Positions 22,488 to 34,400 of a DNA stretch of 64,000 bases are shown here, piece by piece. Both the position numbers and the translations under genes were made by a program. This stretch comes from Maylandia zebra (Eukaryota > Chordata > Actinopteri > Cichliformes > Cichlidae): positions 6,931,529 to 6,995,528 of the forward strand of contig NC_135185.1 of assembly GCF_041146795.1 (NCBI RefSeq), given 5' to 3'. Below the pieces are notes generated by a model. It saw only the letters and a program-made list of their open reading frames with translations, searched no databases and was not told where the DNA came from. Within the stretch, counting starts at the first letter, position 1. Each line of letters opens with the position of its first letter.

Positions 22488-25400
22488 ATGGCGGACGATG
22501 GAGACAGTTCGAGCGGACCAGTTGACACAAGCGGTGGGCAGGGGGCAGCGGAGGAGTCGGACGGGCTTGGCCTCGGAGGGATGTTGCTGAATATCAGTAT
22601 TTTAGTTCTAGTAGCGGTGGTCTGTCTGGTGGTCTACCGACGGTGGGGCAAACGGCTATACTCATACGCGGCCCAGGGCGACGAGGCCTCGGCGCTTCCC
22701 AAGATGAGGAGACGGGACTTCACTCTGGAGCAGCTGCGGGAGTACGACGGTATCCAGAACCCCCGCATCCTGATGGCCGTCAACATGAAAGTTTTCGACG
22801 TGACCAGCGGGAAAAAGTTTTACGGTAAAGGTGAGTGAGCTGTGGGAAAACGACAATTTTTACGATTGCGTGAGGAAGCTGAGGTGTCCCTTCTTGGGGT
22901 GAGTTGTCCCGAACCAAAATTTGGGCGCAAACCGTCGGGGTTAGCCTAGCTCTTCGGCTTTGTCTATGTTTTTGAATGGAGTGCTAGCTGTTAGCTAGCC
23001 GCTAGCACGACTTTTCTTTTGGGGTTGTGACTACAACTAAAGTTGCAGACGTTTGAACCTTATATATATATATATATATTAATGTACCGTAAACCTGCGA
23101 CACTTTCTGTTTAAAGTTATGCAGCCGGGAGATGATTATTACGTTTTAGCATGCTAGTCTGCTAACGCTAGCCTGTTAGCTTGTCGACGTGCACAATGTG
23201 CGAGTGTCTGGACTGGACCCGTCGCTTGTTTACAGTGATGGGACTCACAATGCATCAATTCTGTACAGTTTGCATGAATATTTTCACCTCAAATGACCTC
23301 AGCACTACTGTACTCGTACTGTATGTTTATTTGCGATTGGGAAAAGCAAGTTTGGGTGCCACTGTGTGAAGTTAAATGGAGTTATAGGGACGAGACTGGC
23401 AAAACACGAAAAGAAGATATGACACGTCTTTCACTTAGACAAAACGAATGTGACGGGCCCACAGCCGTCTAACGTGCTACTCTGCATTTTCTCTGGCTAG
23501 GCTGAGTCAGCCGTCAACTCTGCAATAAACTATAATTATTCAAACAGCAGTCTCATGTGTCAGTCTGCTACTTCACAATGAGAGGACCGAGCCAAGCAGG
23601 CCCTGAATCTGTCCACCTCACCAACTTATGACACACTACCAGAGGCTCAGTGGAGCTGGCAGGACCGTGACATAAACTGTAGTGTATATTAGTCACACTG
23701 GATTTAATGCTGGAGAAACAGTTGATAGAAAAGTAAAACAAGGCATAAACTAAATAAATTAAAATGAATAAAGATGTGCAACTTGGTAATGGTGGTGTTT
23801 TCTGCTGTTCCATCACCACCTTCCTTGTCAGATCTGATGCATTTGTCATTCATTGTGGCATTAAATAGATCCACCCTTTAATCAGAAATTATATTAAGTC
23901 ATTTGTATCCCTGCAGTTGTAGCTGTCACTCACAGCTGTTGCTCTGTCTTTCAGGCCTTATTCTGGCACTAATGTGGTCCAGTGAGCGTTTCTTTTTTGT
24001 TACACATCAAGTCAACATGAAAAAAAACCAGCATGATTCAAATTTAGTAAATGTCTACGTTGCACACTGAAGTTTCGTGTGAAGTGCACGCTGGAGTTTT
24101 ATCTCTAATTCTCGTGGTTGGTTGTGAAAGGTAAAGAGTACTCCTTATCTTTGAGTTGATTAGCTCTGCTTCATAAACTCTTAAGCAGTGCCAGAGTGAG
24201 CATTGATCTGTGTTGGGTTGCACCGTTATATGAGCCTGCAGAGTTTTCACATGCAAGTCAGATGATTGTCCTCTTGGAAGATGATGAAGGATTCAAAACG
24301 TGGAGAAAAACTTCAGGAGTTTTATGAGACTGTATATCACTGGTCCCTTTCGAGTGATAATAAAGTCAGATATCAGAAGCAGAAGTCCCTTAGTGTAACA
24401 CATGTCCTTATAAAAATTAATCTTGCTGGCAGATGTTACAAGACTGGGCTGTAACAAAGGCAGGAAAATACTGGATGTGATCTGATTAGATTACAATGTT
24501 TGTTTGACTAAAGCCCTCAGTGCTAATAATGTGGTGAGTTTTGTTGCAGGTCTGGTTTAGAGTAACAAATTGTCATAGGTGACAACAGAGACCTGTCATT
24601 TCTGTGACATTTCTACAGGACAAAAAAATTTGTTCTTTTTCTAACAACTGCCTATTCATTGCATCTCTGAAGATTTGCATGATTGATTTTTCTTTCTAAT
24701 CAGAAGAGTTTGAAGGACTCATTCCTTTTGAGTGGTGTGAACGAGTGAATGTTTGGCATTTCTGCTTGAAAAGTGCCTGTTGACATGATTAAATTTCTGC
24801 TTGAGTAACTGTTTAATTGACAGAGTGTTGCAGCCCCAGTTAAACTCTTGTGCAACTCAGGAAATGTACTCCTTAGGTTGCTGATATTGAGTTTCAGATT
24901 ACAATATGATCATACTAATCTATCTCCAGACTCTAATAAAAACATCAGTAGTGCTCATTCAGCATCTACAATGTGGATGATTTTAAAAACAAACTATTTT
25001 TAATGTATTTATTTAGCAGCTTAATGAACACGTTCATGCGTATTTACTGTTCTTGAAAACGTTTAATGTGAAGCAGCTGCTATCGTCACAAGATGCAAGT
25101 CTGAGTTAATCATAAAAGGTTAACTTGTTGCTTTACTCCAACTTCATCTGTATACTTTCCCTTATTCTCAGTAAAACCATGTGATGCTTTTGCGCTGCAC
25201 ACACAGTGGAGTGCAAACACTTTGTTGGTTATTTGATTAGTTAAAGGAGATATGAAAGTACTTTAACTCTTACTCATTCTTGCTGTTGTTTGTTTCTCAG
25301 ATGGTCCTTATGGCATTTTCGCTGGCCGGGATGCTTCGAGAGGCCTGGCCACCTTCTGCCTGGAGAAAGACATCCTGAGGGACGAGTACGACGACTTGTC

Positions 25401-27382
25401 AGATCTCAGTGCTGTACAGATGGAGAGTGTTAGAGAGTGGGAGATGCAATTTATGGGTACGCTTATGAAGAGAAAATACGCTCGTATTGATTTTGCTCAG
25501 ATTTCACAACAGCACCCATCATATTAAGTGAGGATCCAAATAGCTAGACAGCACTGACTGAGTTTTAATCTTCTGTTTGTATTGATTTCAAGTTTACTTC
25601 ACTGTCCAAAAAAGCAAGTTTTTTTTTTTTTGCTTTGTTTGTTTTTCCTCGACTGGACCCTCAGGCCTGTCATTTTGGGGGGGGAAAACACTACTTGCAG
25701 TCATTATGTAAGTAGACCCTCACTAAATACTCGTTAGTGACTTATTAGGCTTTTAAAGGTGAGTCAGTGGTGGAAAAACCATCAGTGGACCAAATGGGTC
25801 AGCAGCTTCAGTTTGCCCCTTCTTGTAGAAAATATGAAGAAGCAGCTGTAGCTAAGAGCTCTTTTCATAACTCATTAATCTGCTAATGAAGTGACCTGCT
25901 GTTTATGCCATATGGGCATTTTTTTGCTTTTTGCCGTACACCTACGGTGATGCCATAAAGTGTCTCATTTACTCTGGAAACAGACAAATTACTGTGTGTG
26001 ATATAAAGATCAGAAGTAGCACACTGTCAAATTATATCAGCAGTTATTTTCACTATGGACTATTTGCAGTCTGTAGTTAAAAACCTGCAGTTAATTAAAA
26101 TCTTTTTTAAGAAAGGGAGGTGTTGAAGGATTTGAAGCTACAAAATTATTTATACTATTGTTATTCATTGATTATCCATAGACTTGAAGTCATTTCAGCT
26201 CTGAATGTTTGTTGGTTGTCTGGAGTTGAAAGAAACTTTGGAGTGAACTTGAAAGAGACATGCAAAAAAACAAAAACATAAAAAACCCTGAAAATATCTC
26301 CCGCCACCACATCTTCAGGAGAGCAGTTAACAACAGGAAGCACTGAAACTGGAAGGAAACAAAGGCCTTCATTTTCTGACATGTCATAATCCAAGGATTA
26401 TTCTGTGCTCGCTGTACATGCAGCACAGTGTTGGATCCTGTTACAGTCTGTCATTTTAAAACTTTCCTCGTGTGATTTACCTCAGATCTACTGTATTAGT
26501 GTCTAATTTTGGACTGGAACTCGTCTGAAGTACTGCCGGGCTTCTGCTTGCTTAAATAACACTTTAAAGCAGGACTGAGCAGCTTTGGCTGAGTTGGTGA
26601 ATCCCAAACTGCAGTTGATTGACTCTTATAAGAGGATGACAGCATGTCATTTACGCTCAGCGCTGTTCCAGCCCAAAGTTGTATCTTGACATCGAGGGCA
26701 AATGTATTCGCTTAAGTATTGAGAGAGGTTTGGGAGCTTAAATCACGAGTTGATTAATTTACTGACATAAAACAAATTATAATGTAATAATTTTGGTTCC
26801 AGCCTCAAACACTTAAGCCTTCCCAAACTAAGCCTAAAAACTGAGCATCTTTGATTTTTGGACTGTTGCTGATTGTGTCACACATGGGTCAGATGTCTTG
26901 TTTTTACCAGCCAAAACCAGTCTGCTGATTCAGCCTCGGGGGTTCAACGGTCACTTTTTGTGTGTGTGGCTTTTAGGGCAGCCAGCAGACATGCAGGTCC
27001 AGATTTCTGTTTCTGCCCTACAGTCATTTATAAATCCAGAGAAAATTAGCGAAGCAAATCAAAGCCAAATCTTTATCAGACATGCAATCCCTTATCTCCA
27101 AAATGTATTGACCACGTAAGGCAATTGAATGTACCCTGACCAGCTGTCTGACATTTTACTTGGAAACCCAGCCAAACAATTTTTCCATTGTCCGGTTACT
27201 TGTAGGTTAGCCGTCTGTCAGGTGATTTTATTGATCACTCAGCCCTTTGTTTGAGCTTTAAATCTGTTCTGCACTTTCTTCCAGAAAAGTATGACTACGT
27301 CGGAAGGTTACTGAAGCCGGGCGACGAGCCGTCAGAGTACACAGACGAGGAGGACATCAAGGACCACCTGAAACACGACTGA
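22488..27382 (+). CDS. pgrmc2: Membrane-associated progesterone receptor component 2
   Basis: Membrane-anchored haem-binding protein (MAPR family) of the ER and nuclear envelope, linked to haem delivery, cytochrome P450 support and non-classical progesterone responses. Exons 22488-22830, 25301-25456 and 27285-27382 join in frame to 198 residues. An acidic, Gly/Ser-rich head (1-30) is followed by one hydrophobic helix (32-50, [19 protein letters not shown]) and basic residues RRWGKR. The cytochrome-b5-like domain starts [15 protein letters not shown] and contains [36 protein letters not shown]; the tyrosines of the FYG..GPYG segment correspond to the haem-binding region of PGRMC1. The tail ([23 protein letters not shown]) fits PGRMC2 better than PGRMC1. 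The gene keeps the family's three-exon plan and sits next to larp1b as in human. The N-terminal head is shorter than in human PGRMC2. Confidence 0.95.
23060..23080 (+). repeat. (TA)n microsatellite in pgrmc2 intron 1
   Basis: About nine TA units. The rest of the 2.5-kb intron 1 shows no recognisable element. Confidence 0.85.
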
Positions 27383-28900
27383 GAGGTTCCATCACTCCGA
27401 CCAAAGCCAGGAGCCCCAAACAGCTGTGACAGGGCCCCCCCAGGCCCCCCTAGACCACTTCTTCCATTTCCTCCTGCCCTATTGGCCTATCTGCCACTCC
27501 CTTCTCCTGCCCCACTGGCCAAAATCTTCACTCCTGATTCTGCCCGGTGACATGGCTGCTCTGGAAGGGCAGAATTCAAGTGTAAACACCCAGACCTCCC
27601 TCTTCTCTCCATCCCACAGAGATCACCACCAACAGAAAGCGATTGACCGCAAAAACCTTCGAGGAGCTTTTTTTTATCGACAGCAAACACATCTGGGGGC
27701 GGCGAGAGGCCTCGTGACATTAGATGTATCTGAAACAAAAACCCTAAAATATTTTAATCATTTGTCTGGGGGAGGGGGAAAGTGTGGTCGTCATGGTCGC
27801 CGCAGGGCACGGGTGGAGGCTGGTCCGAGGTAGTCAGAGAAACACATTGGTCTGAGATGATCAGTGGACTGGGATGGGGAAGCGGATTTCTCTCTCTTTT
27901 TATCTTTGGTTTAGTCACATTGCAACTGAAACTGCTTCAGCTTCGGACAGCTTATCAATCAATCATTTGATTTATTTTTTTTCTTTTGTTTTTTGTGTTT
28001 AAGTCATTGTCTCCCCTTGTTCAGAGGGCAGTGCTGTGGCCTAACCAAAGGCAATTGGCAGGGCGTCGCATTTTCCTGTTGTTTGTAGTGTATGCACTAC
28101 TAGTTTTCTTTGTTTGTCACCATGTGATTGTATTTGTTGAGTAGCATAGAGGGAGGGCAGGGCGGGAGGGCAAATTTTTGTTTTGTTTTCTCTTTTTTTT
28201 TTGTTTCCTTTTTATTTTGGATGGGAGGGGGTGGAGGGGTCAGAGGTCCTCGCCATATGAAACTTGTTTTGAATCACATCAGATGGACTGAATCAGTGAT
28301 CGGGAATACAAAGGGAAGATGACAGGGCAGTCCTAATCAATCGACTCAATTGTTTACATGCCTCACAAGCCAGCTGCAAGTCTGTAGATTCCCCTGAAAA
28401 TGGTCCAAGTATTAATTGTGCCTTATTTTGTTTGTTGTGTCAGTCCTGACCGGTCTAACAGAGGAGGCAAGCAGAAGGATGGAGGTGTAGGCTTTTCCTA
28501 GACTCGGTCCCCCAGACTTTTAAGAAGGCATATGTTCTATCAGTCGTCCATGCACAGACTGTAATATTTCCCCACTTCACAAACTTTGTAAATAGTCCGT
28601 ATGAATTACTCAGTGTTACTGCCATATTTATGTAGTTGATGAACTCCATATACGTATAATGCTATGTCGTATTGGCCAAACCCCCCCTCCATTGTTTGTT
28701 TTTTTTTGTTTGTTTTTTTGTATTTCCTTCTTTGCGTTCTAAACTTCTTTTTAAATGTGGATGAATTTCCAAAGGGGGGGAAAACAAAATACAAGGAGCG
28801 TTGCAGTGTGCTGCAGGGTGGGACCGGGAGCTGTTATTGCAGAAAATGTTTTTCAGAGCCGTTGCTTATCCTGTAAATATATCTATCATTTTATTAAAGC
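27383..28900 (+). terminator. pgrmc2: pgrmc2 3'UTR and poly(A) signal
   Basis: After the TGA a non-coding stretch runs about 1.5 kb to ATTAAA at 28893-28898, the commonest variant poly(A) hexamer, followed by a GTGTGTGTGCGTGTCTGCGTG tract near 28962 that could serve as the downstream GU-rich element. The 135-codon open frame at 27426-27833 lies wholly in this 3'UTR and shows no domain. Confidence 0.6.
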
Positions 28901-29707
28901 ATGTGCAACAACAAAGTGAGCTATGCTGAATTCCCACCACATGTATTTAAATGTTGGGCGTGTGTGTGTGCGTGTCTGCGTGACAGAAGCAGGAAGGGAT
29001 TTGTTCATGCATAATAAATCAATTTGGTTAATAATTGAAGATGTCTGGAATTTATTTGAGATGCGTGATTGGATCGCTAGCAGGAACACAGTTTTCCCGT
29101 GTTTTATCACTGTCTTTCCATCAGTCCTGTTTGCTTTCTTCTGACAGCGATGGTGGGGGAACAGTCATGCTGGGTGGCACATGCATGCAGTAATTAGAAG
29201 TTCTGTAATATAACTAAGAAGAAAAAAAAAAGTGCTAAGAGTTTCACAAAATGTGAAGCTGCCTCTAGTAAAGTAAAAACCTTTGTGTTTAACTAGGAAC
29301 TAAACTTACTGTTTGATACTGCAATAATTTTAAAAAATCTATATGTTGAAGGAAATACTTAGGGTGATGTTAATAATGAGCAAATAACAGAATATTTTTT
29401 TACTTCATAGGATTTGAATGAATCACTCAGCCTCATCAGGACAGGTTTGATTTGCTTGCGTAAGACAACCCATACATAAGATATCCTAAGTAGTTAAAAC
29501 GTGTTTGCATAAAACTGAAACATGACTTGGGTCAACAACACTAATATTTGGATACCGTAGCTCGCTGGTACATTAGCATCAACATTTATAACATGCAAAT
29601 CTTTGCAAAAGCTGAAATTCGGCCTCCCATTGCTGCACCCTCTGCACATACTGGAAATCTACGCATATATAAACATACTGGATTAATAGTCTTGTGTATG
29701 CAAACAT

Positions 29708-30410
29708 TTGCAGTACTGAGCAAAAGTTTTGAAACATCCTTTGGATCCTGTATGGAAGGAAAAACAGTTTGTACAGTTCTAATGAGCTTTGAAAGTCTGT
29801 TTTGCATGAGGACCTTTTTTCTTCAACAGAGGCTGAAATCTCTTAGACAAGCTTTCTTGTGATTTCATTAAGCACGAATAGGAATAGTCAGGAATAATTC
29901 TCCAGGCTTTTTGAAGGACTTTCAAAGCTCTTCTTTGGATGTTGGATGCATATCGTTCTGATCTCTATCAAGCTGATCCCACTGCTTCAATAATGTTGAG
30001 GTCCAGGCTCTGGGGAGGCCAGTCCATGAATGAGTGTTTTTAGTGATTTTTACTCCACTTCTTGTATAATTTCCCTATTTCAGCCTTTTCTTCCTATTTC
30101 CCTTCTCTAAAAACGCCTTCCTGACATTAACCCCTCCATAGAGAATATTTCTGATTGTCTTTAGCAAGCAGCTGATTGATCATCTAATGGTCCAGATGCA
30201 CATATCATGATTTTTCCAGTTTCTTACAGACTTTAAGATACTGTCTGTTTGTCAAAGATCATTTTTAGGTCTGCCACGTCTTTTCTCCTCCACTTCTTTA
30301 TTTTAATTTATTTCTTAAGGACACATTGCACGTCATGCTGAGACATGCCAAGGTTACAGCTGATAGCTCTTTTGGAATCACCTTGTTTTTACCAAAAACC
30401 TGTCAAACTG
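29708..30410 (-). pseudogene. Degenerate Tc1-like element
   Basis: The left end GCAGTACTGAGCAAAAGTTTTG matches the typical GTACTG(T)GCAAAAG terminus of fish Tc1-like transposons. Reading the minus strand, LINGLASPEPGPQHY and the following residues resemble the WPPQSPDLN..IE region of a transposase turned into stops and frameshifts. The right end is unclear. About 700 bp, upstream of asmt. Confidence 0.55.
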
Positions 30411-30417
30411 AATTTTT

Positions 30418-30720
30418 TATTCAACATTCAAGAAGTTTATTGTCATATACACCACAAAACACAAGTGGATACGCAGAGCAATTAAATTCTTACTCTGCAG
30501 GTTCCCTTCACATTAAATAAACTAACTAAAATAAAGAATAGACTTAACTCTGAGCACAGAAAATAATAAAGTAAACAAGTGCTTATGTAGCTTATGTGTG
30601 GGTGTAGTAAGAATTTAAGGTGCAAGTAGTTGCAACACTGTCACAGTGGTAATATATACAGAATATGTAACATTAAAATTGTTTATATTGTATGACGTTG
30701 TATTATGTTGTATATAAATG
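30418..30720. repeat. Probable LINE/retroposon 3' end fragment
   Basis: Begins ATTCAAGAAGTTTATTGTCATATACACC, the reverse complement of a TGACAATAAA..CTTCTTGAAT retroposon 3' end frequent in fish genomes. It contains GCAGAGCAATTAAATTCTTACTCTGCAG and an AT-rich body. No coding frame; exact family not assigned. Confidence 0.45.
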
Positions 30721-30984
30721 TACAAAATTGCAAATTTACAGGTCAAAGAATTCGACAGCTCGACAATTAGTGAGTTTTCATAGGTTCAAGACAAGAAATC
30801 GGAACAAGTGTTGTGTTTTTGTGACAGCCTGGTTGTAACAAGGTAACACTTTGTCCCCCCCTCTTGTCCTTCATAGCCACAAAGAATGAGTAAATATTAT
30901 TTGTGCTTGCTAAGTAATTTCTCCCGGGTTCGCTGTCATATCCAGAGACACTGGAACATTTTTGGTACATGTAACACCAATAAT

Positions 30985-31030
30985 AAACATTAATCCATAT
31001 TTCAGAGCTGCATTTATTCATTCACGTGGA
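30985..31030 (+). promoter_or_regulatory. asmt: asmt upstream TAATCC (CRX/OTX type) and CACGTG E-box
   Basis: TAATCC at 30991-30996 matches the photoreceptor/pineal element bound by CRX and OTX proteins; CACGTG at 31023-31028 is a canonical CLOCK/BMAL or USF E-box. They lie 27 bp apart, about 460 bp before the asmt start codon and some 350 bp before the 5'UTR splice donor. Both words occur by chance fairly often, so function is inferred from combination and position. Confidence 0.4.
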
Positions 31031-31099
31031 GCGTAAATCTCTGATATCAACTACTCAACTGCGCCTCCCTCCGCCGCTGATTGATTCGGGAACTTCATC

Positions 31100-31381
31100 A
31101 CAACGTGTGTGAGTGAGTGTGAGTTTGGTGTTGGCTGTTGTGGCTCATGCACTGTCGCCGTTGTGTAAAGCCAAAGCGGGTTTCTCCTAATGCTTTCAGC
31201 AAGATCACGGATCACGGATGTATCTTAGCTGATTCTCTGCCGAACATTTCCCAGCAGCAGCTCCATCACACACCGCCGACATTTTGGCTGTTTTATCTAA
31301 AACCCAAACTAACCGTGCTGCACTTACACCCTCTAAAACCAACCTTCACCAGACTCGGATCCTTCTGGCTGCTTTCCGGAC
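31100..31381 (+). other. asmt: Probable asmt 5'UTR exon
   Basis: A strong donor, GGACG|GTAAGTGG at 31382, faces an acceptor TTTCCCCACCAG at 31465-31476, 10 bp before the asmt ATG. This gives a non-coding first exon and a 95-bp intron. The left edge (TSS) is a guess. Confidence 0.4.
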
Positions 31382-31486
31382 GGTAAGTGGTGATCCCGTG
31401 GAGAGTGTTTGTCCACGTTAAGCGCGAGTTTTTCCTCCGGCTGTGAGAGCGTTGTGTTGGTATGTTTCCCCACCAGGAGCGCAGTA

Positions 31487-34400
31487 ATGGCAGAGCATAT
31501 GTCCCAGAGTGAGCTGGATTACCCGTTCAAACTTCTGGAGTATTTTAACGGCTTCAGAGTGTCCAAGGTAAACATTTCACGGTTTATCTTCGGGAAGTGT
31601 CAGTCTGATTTAATGTGTGTCGATTCAGATTTTCTCCACTATATGCAGGAACTGTTGAAATATTACAAACTGGACTGAGGTGGTGGATCTGCCTATAGTC
31701 ATAGTTTTTTAACTAAAAGTCTGCCTACCAGTGCAAAGTTGTTAACTTGACAGGTCTTTCCGCAGGTGATATTTTCAGCCTGTGAGCTTGGAGTATTTGA
31801 CCTGCTGCTCAGGTCCCAGGAGCCTTTGAGTGCCCAGCATGTTGCTCAGGAGCTGGGCACCAGCTTGGATGGGATGGAGAGGCTGCTGGACGCGCTGGTG
31901 GGCATTGAGATCCTGGAGGTTGAGAAGACAGATGGAACAGGTGAGGAATAGGAGGAGGCGGGTATAGTGTAGCAAGCAAAAGATCCCTGATTTGTTTCTG
32001 GGAGGAGATGCAAACCCCTCGGGGTTGTGTCAGGAAGGGCACAAGGGGTGGAAATCTGTAGAGCTACCCGCTGTGGTGACCGAAAGTAGTTTTTGATGTA
32101 CAGAGAGAAGGAAACTACAAAAATATGATGGTTTCTCCCTGGGCATGAAAATGATCTCCAGTGTGATCATTCCAAAAAGCCAACATGTCAAATTTAAGCT
32201 ACATCAGGTAATAATATTATAATTAAAAAATGGTATAATTAAATTGTATGTAATTGTGTAACAGTTACATTTAGCTGCTCTTTAAGGCTTTCATTTTAAT
32301 TTATTGCTCTTTCTCTTCTATTAAAACAGCTTTGTACAGCAGCACCGACGTGGCAAATCTTTATCTGGCCAAAGGCAGCGCCAAATCTCTCCATGACATG
32401 ATCGTCTACCAATCCCAAACCATCTACCCACTGTGGAACAACTTGGTGGATGCTGTCAGGTCTGTGTATTCACATGGGACCACATCAGGCTAAAATACCA
32501 CACAAAACGAGCTGATTTAACAGGGCTTTTAGAAATGTTTGCAGATGTAAAGCAACCATTCTCTTTCGCTTTGTGTTGTTTTCATGAGCACAAAGAATTG
32601 TTCCTTATCCTCTGTCATCATGCAGGGAGGGGAAGAATCAGAATGAAAAGACATTCGGCCTTCCAGCAGAGGAGGTCTTCCAAGCCATTTACAGGTTGGT
32701 GTTGATCCCGCTGCTTCAAGTGTGGCTTTGAGCTTGTTAGGATTCAGTATATGAACCTAAACTGTACCGCACAGATCAGAAGAGGACATGCTGAAATTCA
32801 TGGGTCTCATGAACTCGTCATGGGTTCTGGATGGACATGACGTTGTGACAGCGTTCAATCTCTCCGGCTTCCAGAACGTAGTAGATCTTGGAGGTAAGAG
32901 GCTGTCAGGGATGCTCTGACATCTGAGAGGGGCTATTATTCTTCCCAAGAAGGCAAATAGATATACACACACCTATCAGACATAACATTATGTCCACCTT
33001 TAAGTCGTTTAAGTTGCGAGGTGGGGCCTCCATGAATCGGGGCTGTTTGTCCAGTACATCCCATACATGCTCAATTGGATTGAGCTCTGGGGAAACCGGA
33101 GACAAGTTAACATCTCAGTCTCGTTGTTGTGCTCCTTGAACCATTTTTGCTTTGTGGCAGGGCACATTATCCAGCCTTCACTCCCCCACATGCATCAGTG
33201 TCTCTTGGTGACTCATCATCCTGTCGCTGGCTCACCACTGCTCCTTCGTTCGACCACTTTTGACAGATACCGACCTTTGCAGACTGGGAACACCCCACAA
33301 GAGCTGCAGTTTTGGAGATGCTCTGACCCAGTCGTCTAGCTATCACAATTTGGTCCTCGTCAGACTCGTTCATCTCCTTAAACTCACCCATTTTTCCTGC
33401 TTCTAACACATCAACTTTGAGGACAAATGTCCACTTGGTCCCAGATATATCTCGCCCAAATAGGTGCCATGAAGAGGAGATAATCAGTGTTATTCACTTC
33501 ACCTGTCAGTGCTCGTAACGTTATACCTGATTGGTGTAGATACCTCAAATTCATGTATACCAAAAATGAACATTTTGAAGGATTGTTCCCTCTGATAAAT
33601 GTTGATCGCTGTTTATGAACGATTGCTAGGTTGCACTGGTGCTTTGGCCCGCGAGATGGCAAAGGCGTATCCCTCATCCACCGTCACAGTGTTTGATCTC
33701 CAGCAGGTCGTGGAAGTGGCTCAGAAGCATTTCTCTCAGGAGAATGATGCTATTGTATTTCAGTCCGGTAAGTCTGCTATGGATGATTTAAAACACCTTA
33801 AATGTTTAAGAAAAAACATACATGGGGGTGGCTGTATGTCACCTACTAATCAGAAGGTTGGTAGGTTCATGATCCTCTGCTACTAACCCCAGGTTGCTCT
33901 CCAATGCTTGCGTCTGAGTATGAATGTGTGTGAATGTTAGATAGAAAGTACTTCCCTAGAAAGGGCATAGAAAAATGTTCAAAACCTCCTGTTTGCAAGG
34001 TGCAGCCAATCAGAAAAAAGCTGGGTTAAAAAAGAGGAGGAAAGGAGCTTAAACATCTTGTTTTGGTTATTTTGAAATCTGAATCATGCATAGAAGCATG
34101 GAAGTAGATATAATAGGTCCCCTATGAGATTAGTTAGGAAAAAAGCATTTTTTTTCTTCACTGTAACCAATAAACTGGTAAATACGTCTTTATTAATGCT
34201 GCGCCCTCTACGTGCAGGAGATTTCTTCACTTGTGAAATCCCCACTGCAGACTTGTACGTTCTGGCCAGAATCATTCATGACTGGCCTGAAGAGAAGTGC
34301 CTGACGCTGCTGAAGAAGATCTATGACATGTGTGCACCAGGTCAGTACACCAGGTACATGTGGGGGTTTGTTGTTTTAGCGACAAACCACTGAATGTGAG

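Noticed and set aside
27426-27833. 135-codon open frame after pgrmc2
   Set aside because: Lies entirely in the pgrmc2 3'UTR, with proline-rich chance composition and no domain.
33411-33677. 88-codon minus-strand frame next to the Tc1 DNA-binding part
   Set aside because: Runs out through the transposon terminus into asmt exon 6 antisense; not a single coding unit.
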